NCBI GenBank assembly: GCA_902765005.1
Contig: CACWYB010000009.1
Span: 1 to 63,628 of the forward strand
Length of the DNA stretch: 63,628 nt
Origin: an uncultured Eubacteriales bacterium
GTDB taxonomy: Bacteria; Bacillota; Clostridia; Christensenellales; CAG-138
Reading direction: 5' to 3'
A model generated the notes under the pieces. The model did not search any database. It saw nothing but the letters and a program-made list of their open reading frames with translations, and was not told where the DNA came from. Positions 45,032 to 53,434 of the stretch are shown here, one piece after another; the first letter of the stretch is position 1, and each line of letters begins with the position of its first letter. The translations under genes were made by a program, and so were the position numbers.

Positions 45032-46014
45032 TGTACGTTCCCCCCTTTGCCTCTGTCTCTGTGACGCTTCGGCTCCTTATACTGTGCGGAGAGCATCTTA
45101 TAGACGATGCCGCCGAGGATGCCCGTGATGACGAAGATGATCACGGAGATAGCGCCCGCCATGCCGTAGTTCTTGTTCCGAAGATACCCGTTGAGGTACA
45201 TGACCAGGGTCCGGGTCATCTCGTTGGGTTCGCCGCGGCCGTTGGTCAAGACCTGAGGCACGTCGAACATCTGGATGCCGCCGATCATGGCCGTGATGAG
45301 GCAGTAGACGAAGATGGGCATCAAAAGCGGCATGGTGATGCGGAAAAATACCTGGATGGTATTGGCTCCATCGATGGTGGCGGATTCAAACAGGCTTTGG
45401 TCGATGCCCATAATGCCCGCCATGAGCACGATGGTGGTGTTGCCGAACCACATGAGGAAGTTCATCAGGGCGATCATACCCCGCACGGTGATCCGGAAGG
45501 AGAAGAAGTCGAAGGAGTGGTCCACGATCCCCGCGTTTTCCAGCATGATCTGAATGGGTCCCACGTTGGAGAACAGGGTGTAGAACAGCATGGAGAAGGC
45601 CGCCGCCATGATGAGGTTGGGCATGTAGATGACGGTCTTGAAGAAGCCCTGCCCCTTGATGTTGAGCCGATAGCTGGTGAAGATCACGGCAAGCAGCAGG
45701 GCGATCACGAACTGAGGCACGGCGCCCAGCACCCACAGAATGGCGGTGTTGGAGGAGTACTTCAATATCCGGACCAGGCCGTCAGCCTCCGGCGTGAACA
45801 GGGCCACGTAGTTGTCCAGGCCCACCCAGTTCGGTCCCACCTGGGTCAGACCCACCCGGTAGTTCTCGAAAAGGCTGTTGTAGATGGTCAAAAACTGCGG
45901 GACCAGCGTGAAGAAGAAGTAGGCGAGGAAGAAAGGGGCGATAAAGATGTAGCCCCACTTGGCGTAGCTGACGCCGCTCCTGCGCCGCTTGACGGTTCGG
46001 CTTTTCTTTTCCAT
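45028..46014 (-). CDS. Carbohydrate ABC transporter permease (MalF type)
   Basis: 328 residues, six helices, EAA-type loop SLFESATIDGANTIQVFFRITMPLLMP. ATG 46014 is preferred over a TTG 9 nt upstream because GGAGGGG then has a normal spacing. It forms the heterodimeric channel with the MalG-type permease encoded next. Confidence 0.94.
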   Translation of the reverse strand: MEKKSRTVKRRRSGVSYAKWGYIFIAPFFLAYFFFTLVPQFLTIYNSLFENYRVGLTQVGPNWVGLDNYVALFTPEADGLVRILKYSSNTAILWVLGAVPQFVIALLLAVIFTSYRLNIKGQGFFKTVIYMPNLIMAAAFSMLFYTLFSNVGPIQIMLENAGIVDHSFDFFSFRITVRGMIALMNFLMWFGNTTIVLMAGIMGIDQSLFESATIDGANTIQVFFRITMPLLMPIFVYCLITAMIGGIQMFDVPQVLTNGRGEPNEMTRTLVMYLNGYLRNKNYGMAGAISVIIFVITGILGGIVYKMLSAQYKEPKRHRDRGKGGNVQ

Positions 46015-46049
46015 GGATGTCAATCCCCTCCGGTGGTCGTTGAAAGGAA

Positions 46050-46079
46050 GGCTGCGGTAGGGAAGCCCCTACCGCAGCC
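46050..46079 (-). other. Intercistronic stem-loop after the binding-protein gene
   Basis: Perfect 13-bp stem GGCTGCGGTAGGG/CCCTACCGCAGCC, tetraloop AAGC, no T-run. Same position relative to the binding-protein gene as the hairpin at 10933, suggesting mRNA processing or stability control. Confidence 0.75.
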
Positions 46080-46095
46080 GGTCATGCATATGATC

Positions 46096-47424
46096 TTATG
46101 CCTGGGGCACGTTCAGGTTGGCGTAGGTCTCCTTGACGTAGTTGTAGAAGTTCTTCATGGCGGTGTCCTTGTCCACGTTGCCCTTGAAGTACTCCTGCAG
46201 CTTGTTCTGCAGACCCTCGTTCAGCAGCTGGTCGTAGTTGGTGTGGTTCTCCCACTTGATGTCCTTGGCGAGCTCAGCGAACACGGCGATGTCGTTCTGA
46301 CCGTCCAGGATGGCGGTGTTGCCGTAGGTGGGATCGTTGGCGAACTTCTCGGCGATCTTGGTGTTGTTGGGATACTGATTCTCGTTCTTAACCAGGTTCT
46401 CGCAGACTTCCTCGTTGATGGTGAAGGTTTCGAAGATGTCCTTGAGCATCTCGGTGTTGTCGGAGCCGGTGGCGGCCAGCAGCCAGGTGCCGCCCCAGAA
46501 GTAAGCCTGGGGACCCTTGACGATGGACCAGTCGCCCACGCAGCCGTTTTCAGGATCCATGGCGTTGGTCATGCAGAAGTTGTAATACCAGGCAGGCCCG
46601 AAGAAGCACATGGTCTTGCCGGTCTTGAACATCTCGTTGGTCTTCTCCTGATCCCACACGCCGGCGGTCAGGGTGTAGCCGTTCTGGATGTATTTGTCGG
46701 TCTGGTCGATCCAGGCGGTGATCATGGGATCGAACTGGATGTTGTTGTTGGCGTCGACCCAGGGCATGGTGCAGTTATTGGAGAAGGTGCGGAAGGTCTC
46801 AGCGAAGGAGGCGGTCATGTAGTAGCCCTTCTCTTTGGCCTTGGCGGCCACGGCGTCGAACTTATCCCAGGTGTCGATGGCGGCCTGGACTTCGGCGGGG
46901 ACGTCGGTGCCCAGCACATCCTTGGCGATGCTCTTGCGGTAGATCACGGCCGCGGGACAGCACTGGAAGGATACGCCCTTGCACACGCCCTTATCGTCGG
47001 TGGCAGCCTTGATAGTGTACTCGTACATGGTGTCGGCGTTCTTGTAGCCGATCTTGTCGATGCCCATGGTGTAGTCGGAATTGACGTACTTGCCGATGTA
47101 GTCGGCCTCGGCCAGGAACATGTCCACCTTGTCGTCATCCGCGGCGGTGGCCTGGTTGAGCAGGGCTTCGTCCAGCTTCTGCTGATAGACGCCGCCGTCG
47201 CTGGGGTTGATGATCCAGTTGACGGTCACGCCCTCGGGCACTTTATAGTACTTCTCGAAGAATCCCTTGAACTCCTCGTTCCAGGCGTAGATGTTGAACA
47301 CCTTGCCCTGGGCAGCTTTGGTCTCGGTCCCGGTCTGGCTCTCAGTGGCAGCGGGCTTGCTGGCGCAGGCCACGGCGGAAACCATCATGAGCACGCAGAG
47401 GACGATGGCAATGAGCTTTTTCAT
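46096..47424 (-). CDS. Extracellular sugar-binding lipoprotein
   Basis: 442 residues, family 1 solute-binding fold. Lipobox VSAVAC, Cys20. The mature N-terminus KVFNIYAWNEEFKGFFEKYY and later aromatic segments (WGGTWLLAATG, FFGPAWYYNF) suit a sugar-binding cleft. Cello-oligosaccharide ligand is inferred from GH94 and GH5. Two small hairpins (about 47450-47486) lie between it and the upstream lacI gene. Confidence 0.92.
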   Translation of the reverse strand: MKKLIAIVLCVLMMVSAVACASKPAATESQTGTETKAAQGKVFNIYAWNEEFKGFFEKYYKVPEGVTVNWIINPSDGGVYQQKLDEALLNQATAADDDKVDMFLAEADYIGKYVNSDYTMGIDKIGYKNADTMYEYTIKAATDDKGVCKGVSFQCCPAAVIYRKSIAKDVLGTDVPAEVQAAIDTWDKFDAVAAKAKEKGYYMTASFAETFRTFSNNCTMPWVDANNNIQFDPMITAWIDQTDKYIQNGYTLTAGVWDQEKTNEMFKTGKTMCFFGPAWYYNFCMTNAMDPENGCVGDWSIVKGPQAYFWGGTWLLAATGSDNTEMLKDIFETFTINEEVCENLVKNENQYPNNTKIAEKFANDPTYGNTAILDGQNDIAVFAELAKDIKWENHTNYDQLLNEGLQNKLQEYFKGNVDKDTAMKNFYNYVKETYANLNVPQA

Positions 47425-47487
47425 TATGATTCTCTCCTTTTTTATTTTGAGCCTTTCGGCTCTTTTATTTCGAGATGCTCGCGCATC

Positions 47488-48507
47488 TTAAAATCCTTGC
47501 CGGATGTCCCGGATCGTGTCTCCCTCCAGGAGCCTGCCGGGGATCATGATCTGCTGGGGGATCCACTCCTTGGGCCGTTCGATGATCTCCAGCAGCTGCC
47601 GAGCGGCTTCCCGGCCCATGGCCTCCGCGTCCTGCCGGTAGGTGGTGAGCCGGGGGCGCAGCACCTGGGAAAGGAGGATGCCGTCGTACCCCGCCACGCT
47701 CATGTCCTTCGGAATGGATACGCCCTGCTTCTCCAGCTCGTTCATCCCTCCGATAAAGGAGAAGTCGTCGGGATAGAGGATGCAGGTGGGCCGATCCTTC
47801 AGGGCCAGCAGCCGCCGAGTGGCCAGGCCGCTCGCTTTGGGGTCGTGGAAGGTGGCTGCCTCCACATACTCCTCCGGGATCACGATCCCCAGTTCGCTGC
47901 AGGTCTTGTGAAAGCTGGCGAGCCGCTTCTGGGTGACGGAGGTGGGCTCCCCGTGGATGAAGGCGATCTTCCGATGGCCTCTCCCGTACACGAACCGCAC
48001 CAGATCCGCCATGCCGCTCACGTTGTCGGACAGCACCGCACTGTGGCTGTCGAACACGTAATCCAGGGTGACGGTGGGGATGTCGCTGTTCACCAGCTTG
48101 ATCACGTCAGGGTCCGTGAAATCCACCGAGGCGACGATCACGCCGTCGCAGTTGCGGTATTTGGCGTGCTCGTAGTAGTCCATGTGCAGGGTGCCGATAT
48201 CCCGGGAGATGAAGGTGATATCGTAACCGTTTCGCTCCGCCTCCTGCTTTACGCTTTCCAGGATCTGAGAGAAATACTCGTGGCCCAACCCGCTGGAGGT
48301 TTTGTCCACGAACAGGACCCCGATGTTGTGGGACCGTCCCAGCTTCAGCGCCCGCGCGGTGGCGTTGGGCAGATACCCCATCTCCTTGGCCACCTGGCGG
48401 ATGTGGGCGGCCGTTTCCGCGTTGATGTCGCTGTGACCGTTGAGAGCCTTGCTGACGGTGGCGCGGGACACATTGCATCGCCGGGAGATATCCGTGATCG
48501 TGACCAT
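47488..48507 (-). CDS. LacI-family transcriptional regulator
   Basis: 339 residues from ATG 48507. N-terminal helix-turn-helix with ITDISRRCNVSRATVSKALNG and the hinge YLPNATARALKLGRS; then a sugar-binding core. It probably represses both its own leftward operon (binding protein, permeases, GH5) and the divergent GH94 gene, because matching operators lie directly after both promoters. The inducer is probably cellobiose or a related glucoside (inferred). Confidence 0.95.
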   Translation of the reverse strand: MVTITDISRRCNVSRATVSKALNGHSDINAETAAHIRQVAKEMGYLPNATARALKLGRSHNIGVLFVDKTSSGLGHEYFSQILESVKQEAERNGYDITFISRDIGTLHMDYYEHAKYRNCDGVIVASVDFTDPDVIKLVNSDIPTVTLDYVFDSHSAVLSDNVSGMADLVRFVYGRGHRKIAFIHGEPTSVTQKRLASFHKTCSELGIVIPEEYVEAATFHDPKASGLATRRLLALKDRPTCILYPDDFSFIGGMNELEKQGVSIPKDMSVAGYDGILLSQVLRPRLTTYRQDAEAMGREAARQLLEIIERPKEWIPQQIMIPGRLLEGDTIRDIRQGF

Positions 48508-48599
48508 GCCGCACCGTCCTTTCCGCCCCGCCGTCGGGAGCTCAGAAAACGATTTAGCTCGAAAAACAGAGTTTTTGTTCCGAAACGGAGAATTTCGAA

Positions 48600-48613
48600 C
48601 GTAATCGATTTCG
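48600..48613. promoter_or_regulatory. LacI-type operator O1
   Basis: Near-palindrome CGTAATCGATTTCG centred on CG, just downstream of the lacI -10 box. Confidence 0.75.
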
Positions 48614-48621
48614 ATACTTGT

Positions 48622-48650
48622 ATTATAAAGGGCCATCTCAATCTCGTCAA
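48622..48650 (-). promoter_or_regulatory. Promoter of the lacI/transport operon
   Basis: On the minus strand TTGACG, 17 nt, TATAAT, with operator O1 immediately downstream. Confidence 0.85.
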
Positions 48651-48706
48651 CCCCCTATTTCAAAAAATATATCCAAAATTTTTCGGGATTTTTTTCGCAT
48701 TTGCCC

Positions 48707-48735
48707 TTTACAACGAGGCGCGTTTCCTTTATAGT
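48707..48735 (+). promoter_or_regulatory. Promoter of the GH94 gene
   Basis: TTTACA, 17 nt, TATAGT, followed by operator O2 about 12 nt downstream. Confidence 0.8.
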
Positions 48736-48746
48736 ATACATGGTTA

Positions 48747-48760
48747 CTTAATCGATTTCG
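48747..48760. promoter_or_regulatory. LacI-type operator O2
   Basis: CTTAATCGATTTCG, sharing TAATCGATTTCG with O1. Confidence 0.75.
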
Positions 48761-48793
48761 AAAAAGCTTGCCAGCACAGAAAAGAGGTTCGCC

Positions 48794-51205
48794 ATGCGAT
48801 ACGGCTATTTCGACGACGACGCGCGGGAATACGTCATCACCCGCCCCGACACGCCCCTGCCCTGGATCAACTATCTGGGCAATCAGGGCTTTTTCTCCCT
48901 GATCTCCAACACCTGCGGCGGTTACGCCTTCTATCGGGACGCCAAGCTGCGGCGCATCACCCGTTTTCGCTACAACAACGCGCCCCACGACGAGGGCGGG
49001 CGATGCTTCTATATCTGCGACGGGGACGCAATCTGGAGCCCCGCCTTCCTGCCGGCCAGGACCCCCTTGGACAGCTATCGCTGCCGCCACGGCCTCGGCT
49101 ATTCCGTTTTCGAGGGAAAGAAGCAGGGAGTGGAAGCCCGGCTCACCGTCATGGTGCCCATGGGCGCGGCCTGTGAGCTGCAGAAGCTGACGCTGAAGAA
49201 CACCGCGGGCGAAACGAAGAAGCTGACGATCTACGGCGCCGTGGAGTGGTGCCTGTGGAACGCGGTGGACGATGCCACCAACTATCAGCGCAACTGGAAT
49301 ATCGGCGAGGTTGAGATCGAGGGTAGCACCGTCTACCATAAGACCGAGTACCGGGAGCGCCGAAATCACTACGCCTTCTATTCCGTCAACGCCCCCATCG
49401 CCGGCTTCGACACGGATCGGGACACCTTCCTGGGCCGCTTCCGGGGCTGGCAGGAGCCCGTGGCTGTGGAGAACAGGACTTCCTATAATAGTGTGGCTGC
49501 CGGCTGGGCCCCCATGGCGGCCCTGCGCCTGGAGGTCGCCCTGGCCCCCGGCGAGGAGAAGAGCTTTCTGTTCCGCCTGGGCTATGCGGAGAATCCCCCG
49601 GAGGAGAAGTTCTCCGCCCCCGGCGTCGTCAACAAGGTCCGGGCCCACGCTCTGCTCGGCGCCTACGATACGGCGGAGAAATTCGACCGGGCCCTGGCGG
49701 AGCTCAAAGCCTATTGGACAGGGCTTTTGAGCCGGTTCACCGTCAAGAGCAGCGAGGAGAAGCTGGATCGGATGGTGAACGTCTGGAACCAGTACCAGTG
49801 CATGGTCACCTTCAACATGAGCCGCAGCGCTTCCTATTATGAAAGCGGCACCGGTCGGGGCATGGGCTTCCGTGACAGCTGCCAGGACCTGCTGGGCTTT
49901 GTGCATCTGATTCCCCAGCGGGCCCGGGAACGCATTTTGGACATCGCGTCCATCCAGTTCCCCGACGGCAGCACCTACCATCAGTACCAGCCCCTGGACA
50001 AGCGGGGCAACGCGGATGTGGGCTCCGGCTTCAACGACGATCCCCTGTGGCTCGTGGCCTGCACTTGCGCCTACATCCGGGAGACCGGCGACTTCTCCAT
50101 TCTGGACGAGCCGACCCCCTTCAACAGCGAACAGGGCAGCGAACGGCCCCTTTTGGAGCACCTTCGCCGCAGCGTCAGCTATACCATGACCCACCGGGGT
50201 CCCCACGGCCTGCCCCTCATCGGCCGGGCCGACTGGAACGACTGCCTCAACCTGAACTGCTTCAGCCATACCCCCGGAGAAAGCTTTCAGACCTGTTCCA
50301 ATTTCGAGAGCGGCAAGGCGGAGAGCGTGTTCATCGCCGGCATGTTCGTGAAGTATGGGAAGGAATACGCCGAGCTGATCGGTCTTCTGGGCCTTGCCGA
50401 CGAGGCGAAACGTGTTTTGACCGCCGTGGACGAGATCGAAACCGCGGCCAGGACCGCCGGCTGGGACGGGGAATGGTTCCGCCGGGCCTACGACGCCTTC
50501 GAGCGGCCCGTGGGCAGCGCCCTCAACGACGAGGGAAAGATCTACATCGAGCCCCAGGGTTTCTGCGTCATGGCCGGCATCGGCGGCCGGACGTACGGCG
50601 AGAAGGCCCTGGCCTCCGCCCAAAGGTATCTCGGCAACGATTTTGGCCTGGAGGTCCTGCACCCCTGCTACACCGCGTACCGGGATTACCTGGGCGAGAT
50701 CTCCTCCTATCCTCCCGGATACAAGGAGAACGGGTCCGTGTTCTGCCACAACAATCCCTGGGTCACCCTGGCCTACTGCACGCTGGGCGACGGCAACGGG
50801 GCCTTCGGCCTGTATACCCGCAACGCGCCCGCCTATATCGAAGACAGGAGCGAAGTGCATCGGACGGAGCCCTATTGCTACAGCCAGACCATCGCCGGTC
50901 GGAACGCCCGAAGCTACGGCGAAGCCAAGAACTCCTGGCTCACAGGCACCGCCGCCTGGTCCTTCGTGGCAGTCAGCCAGGGCATTTTGGGCATCCGGCC
51001 CGATTACGACGGGCTGCGGATCCATCCCTGTCTGCCGGATACCATAGACGGCTTCACCGCCTGCCGAATCTTTCGGGGCGTGCGCTACGAGATCACTGTC
51101 CAAAGAGGCGAAAATAAGGGCCTGGTCGTGGACGGAAAGCCTATGGAAGGGGACCTGGCGCCCCTCAGCGACGGGCCTGTGTCCCATGTTACCCTGACCA
51201 TCTGA
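48794..51205 (+). CDS. Cellobiose phosphorylase-type GH94 enzyme
   Basis: 803 residues, close to the family norm of about 810. Phosphorolysis of cellobiose gives alpha-glucose-1-phosphate and glucose. MRYGYFDDDAREYVITRPDTPLPWINYLG is a typical GH94 start; GMGFRDSCQDLLG and the catalytic-Asp motif RADWNDCLNLNC (Asp near residue 480) are intact. No signal peptide. It is transcribed divergently from lacI under O2 and precedes the MsmX gene. Specificity for cellobiose over laminaribiose or cellodextrin is likely but unproven. Confidence 0.93.
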   Translation: MRYGYFDDDAREYVITRPDTPLPWINYLGNQGFFSLISNTCGGYAFYRDAKLRRITRFRYNNAPHDEGGRCFYICDGDAIWSPAFLPARTPLDSYRCRHGLGYSVFEGKKQGVEARLTVMVPMGAACELQKLTLKNTAGETKKLTIYGAVEWCLWNAVDDATNYQRNWNIGEVEIEGSTVYHKTEYRERRNHYAFYSVNAPIAGFDTDRDTFLGRFRGWQEPVAVENRTSYNSVAAGWAPMAALRLEVALAPGEEKSFLFRLGYAENPPEEKFSAPGVVNKVRAHALLGAYDTAEKFDRALAELKAYWTGLLSRFTVKSSEEKLDRMVNVWNQYQCMVTFNMSRSASYYESGTGRGMGFRDSCQDLLGFVHLIPQRARERILDIASIQFPDGSTYHQYQPLDKRGNADVGSGFNDDPLWLVACTCAYIRETGDFSILDEPTPFNSEQGSERPLLEHLRRSVSYTMTHRGPHGLPLIGRADWNDCLNLNCFSHTPGESFQTCSNFESGKAESVFIAGMFVKYGKEYAELIGLLGLADEAKRVLTAVDEIETAARTAGWDGEWFRRAYDAFERPVGSALNDEGKIYIEPQGFCVMAGIGGRTYGEKALASAQRYLGNDFGLEVLHPCYTAYRDYLGEISSYPPGYKENGSVFCHNNPWVTLAYCTLGDGNGAFGLYTRNAPAYIEDRSEVHRTEPYCYSQTIAGRNARSYGEAKNSWLTGTAAWSFVAVSQGILGIRPDYDGLRIHPCLPDTIDGFTACRIFRGVRYEITVQRGENKGLVVDGKPMEGDLAPLSDGPVSHVTLTI

Positions 51206-51261
51206 CTGTGACCTATCCCGGCCCGCGACGCACTCCACTTCATGCCCGCGGGCGGGTTAAA

Positions 51262-51371
51262 GAAAGGAGAAAACCGCTTTGTTCAGCGGTGCGGCAGTGT
51301 GGAGACCTGCCGTAAAGTCCGGATGATATGACCGCTTCCGGGCGAGACGGGGACGCGAAGGCCGAACCGTC
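51262..51371 (+). promoter_or_regulatory. Structured leader upstream of msmX
   Basis: The 179-bp gap before msmX folds into successive hairpins: ACCGCT/AGCGGT (51273-51290), GCGGCAG/CTGCCGT (51291-51313) and GACGG/CCGTC (51346-51371). A second ACCGCT (51331-51336) could compete for the same AGCGGT, giving mutually exclusive folds. An AAAGGAG at about 51263 is not followed by an ATG. The msmX ATG itself has no clear ribosome binding site. Could be a regulatory RNA; no known class is assigned. Confidence 0.4.
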
Positions 51372-51384
51372 ATGAGCAAAACCG

Positions 51385-52563
51385 ATGGCAACCGTACAAC
51401 TCAAGAACATCAAGAAGGTCTACCCCTACATCAGCGGCGAACAGAAGAAGTCCAAGAAGAAGGCCGACGACGCCCCCAAGAAGAAGATCAACCTGCAGAT
51501 CACGGATGAAGGCGTGGTCGCCGTCCAGCAGTTCAGCCTGGACATCAAGGACAAGGAGTTCATCGTCCTGGTGGGTCCCTCCGGCTGCGGCAAGTCCACG
51601 ACACTGCGGATGGTCGCCGGTCTCGAGGAGATCAGCGACGGCGAGCTCTTGATCGACGGCAAGCTGGTCAACGACATCCCGCCCAAGGATCGGGACATCG
51701 CCATGGTCTTCCAGAACTACGCCCTGTACCCCCACATGACCGTGTACGAGAACATGGCCTTCTCTCTGAAGCTCCGCCATGTGCCCAAGGCCGAGATTGA
51801 CAAGAAGGTCCGGGAGGCCGCTGAAATCCTCGACATCACCCAGTACCTGAACCGGAAGCCCAAGGCCCTGTCCGGCGGTCAGCGGCAGCGTGTGGCCATC
51901 GGCCGGGCCATCGTCCGGGCCCCGAAAGTGATGCTCATGGACGAGCCCCTTTCCAACCTGGACGCCAAGCTGAGAAACGAGATGCGGGCGGAGATCATCA
52001 AGCTCCGCAAGCGCATCGACACCACCTTCATCTATGTCACCCACGACCAGACCGAAGCCATGACGCTCGGCGATCGGATCGTCATCATGAAGGACGGCTA
52101 CATCCAGCAGATCGGGACGCCCCAGGAGGTGTTCAACCATCCCGCCAATCTCTTTGTGGCTGGATTCATCGGCATGCCGGTGATGAACTTCTTCGACGCA
52201 GAGCTGATCCGGGAAGGCAGCAAGTACTTCGTGGAGGTGGGCGGCTACCGCCAGGAGCTCTCTCCCGAGAAGGAGGAGCGCTTGCTCAACAACAACGTAG
52301 AGTCCCAGCCCGTGACCCTGGGCGTGCGCCCGGAGCACACGGATGTGGACAGCGCCGGTGTGGCGGCCACAGTGGAAGTGGCGGAGATGATGGGTTCCAG
52401 CGTCCATCTCCACGTGAACGCGGACGGCCACGATGTGATCATCATCGTGCCCACCATCGAGATGAAGGGCAACTATGAGATGGGCGACATCGTCCGCTTC
52501 TCCTTCCAGGGGAACGTGGCCCACGTCTTCTCCAAGGAGACCGAAAAAAACCTGGAGTTCTGA
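51385..52563 (+). CDS. msmX: Multi-sugar ABC transporter ATP-binding protein (MsmX/UgpC type)
   Basis: 392 residues. Walker A GPSGCGKST, Q-loop VFQNYALYPHMTVYENM, signature LSGGQRQR, Walker [14 protein letters not shown], then OB-fold regulatory domains from about residue 250 (GVRPEHTDV). An insertion rich in Lys (about residues 19-40, EQKKSKKKADDAPKKK) separates strand 1 from the core. MsmX proteins energise several sugar permeases, here the MalFG-type pair encoded at 44171-46014. A strong terminator follows. Confidence 0.94.
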   Translation: MATVQLKNIKKVYPYISGEQKKSKKKADDAPKKKINLQITDEGVVAVQQFSLDIKDKEFIVLVGPSGCGKSTTLRMVAGLEEISDGELLIDGKLVNDIPPKDRDIAMVFQNYALYPHMTVYENMAFSLKLRHVPKAEIDKKVREAAEILDITQYLNRKPKALSGGQRQRVAIGRAIVRAPKVMLMDEPLSNLDAKLRNEMRAEIIKLRKRIDTTFIYVTHDQTEAMTLGDRIVIMKDGYIQQIGTPQEVFNHPANLFVAGFIGMPVMNFFDAELIREGSKYFVEVGGYRQELSPEKEERLLNNNVESQPVTLGVRPEHTDVDSAGVAATVEVAEMMGSSVHLHVNADGHDVIIIVPTIEMKGNYEMGDIVRFSFQGNVAHVFSKETEKNLEF

Positions 52564-52600
52564 CCAATAGCTCCTTCGTGCTAACCTCCTTAGCATCACA

Positions 52601-52642
52601 GGAAAGCCAGCCGAAAAGAACCGGCTGGCTTTCCCATTTTTT
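52601..52642 (+). terminator. Terminator after msmX
   Basis: Perfect 13-bp stem GGAAAGCCAGCCG/CGGCTGGCTTTCC followed by CATTTTTT. Confidence 0.92.
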
Positions 52643-52740
52643 GATCAGGTTTCTGCCCGTTTTCTCGCAATAACATGATCTTTTTTAGGATAGCAAGATA
52701 AATCTGGGTGGGGAGGACAGAATATTTTTAGGGTTACAGG

Positions 52741-52879
52741 TAGTCAAAATGTAGTCAAAACCCCAAACGAGTGCAAAAACGAGGCTTCCGGAGTGAGTCC
52801 AAGATACAAAAAAGCCCGAGAAATCGGGCTTTTTTCGATGGTACGAGTAGAGATAACTGACTCAGCAGCGAACGACCAT
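52741..52879. repeat. Dispersed repeat, copy 3
   Basis: Units TAGTCAAAATG and TAGTCAAAACC, spacer GAGTGCAAAAACGAGG, terminator hairpin and the tail TTCGATGGTACGAGTAGAG...GACCAT. The 334-bp gap without genes (52564-52897) holds the msmX terminator and this repeat. Confidence 0.85.
52808..52835. terminator. Repeat-borne terminator, copy 3 (end of the TIR operon)
   Basis: A6-GCCCGA-GAAA-TCGGGC-T6: bidirectional, and the first terminator met by leftward transcripts of the eight-gene TIR/HEPN/SPFH operon. Confidence 0.85.
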
Positions 52880-52897
52880 GCTCCCTTTTTGTTCATT

Positions 52898-53431
52898 CTA
52901 TTGGTTTGACTGTTTCGTTTTGTTCATGAAGGAAAGGACGACCGCAAGAGCCGCGAGTACGATGACAACCGTCGTGGCGGTGAGGGACAGGGTGCCCCGG
53001 ATCAGGCGGAGGACCAGATAGACTATGCCGGTGAAGGCCGCCGCACAGAAGACCAGGGTGATAGCCAGCAGCACGCCGGCGAAGGACGTATTCCGGCTTT
53101 CGGACGCGGAGTCGGGCGTTTGACGCCGGGTCAGATCCGCCTGCAGGTCTTGAAGCCGCTTCTCACAGTCGGCGTGGGTTTTCTGGGCCTCCTCGATGAA
53201 GGAGATCGAATCCAGCTGGCGCAGCGCCTCCTCATACCCCTCGACGGAGTTCAGCCGCATGGCGCGCTCGGCGGACCGATAGATTTCCCCAAATCGCTCC
53301 GCCTCCCGGGGATCGATCTTCATGACATTCCCGCAGGAATCGCAGACCGCAAACTCGGTCCCGATCTTGATATTCGGTTTTCCCCCGCAGACGGGGCAGG
53401 TAAACAATGCCATGCATCGCGACACTTTCAT
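52898..53431 (-). CDS. Zinc-ribbon membrane protein
   Basis: 177 residues. N-terminal zinc ribbon (CPVCGG ... CDSCGN), a helical middle (about 45-105, EEALRQLDSISFIEEAQKTHADCEKRLQDLQADL) and two membrane helices at the C-terminus (about 115-135 and 145-165). It starts 3 nt after the TIR-RCC1 stop; an alternative ATG lies at 53413 (MALFTCPVCGG). Its layout recalls YdjG-like zinc-ribbon membrane proteins that accompany SPFH/PspA genes. Last gene of the operon. Confidence 0.75.
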   Translation of the reverse strand: MKVSRCMALFTCPVCGGKPNIKIGTEFAVCDSCGNVMKIDPREAERFGEIYRSAERAMRLNSVEGYEEALRQLDSISFIEEAQKTHADCEKRLQDLQADLTRRQTPDSASESRNTSFAGVLLAITLVFCAAAFTGIVYLVLRLIRGTLSLTATTVVIVLAALAVVLSFMNKTKQSNQ

Positions 53432-53434
53432 TTG

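Noticed and set aside
45019-49176. Very long open frame on the plus strand antisense to the cellobiose transport genes
   Set aside because: It is the antisense of well-supported permease, binding-protein and LacI genes in GC-rich codons, is rich in Gly/His/Val with no recognisable domain, and crosses a proven promoter/operator region.
51291-51313. Cobalamin riboswitch suggested by a GGAGACCTGCC B12-box-like string
   Set aside because: The rest of the cobalamin aptamer is not found in the right order, and MsmX has no link to B12. The string is simply the 3' arm of a local hairpin.
51336-51371. c-di-GMP-I (GEMM) riboswitch suggested by GGGGACGCGAAGG
   Set aside because: Only the 3' signature is partly matched; the upstream GCACAGGGCAAACC-type half is missing.
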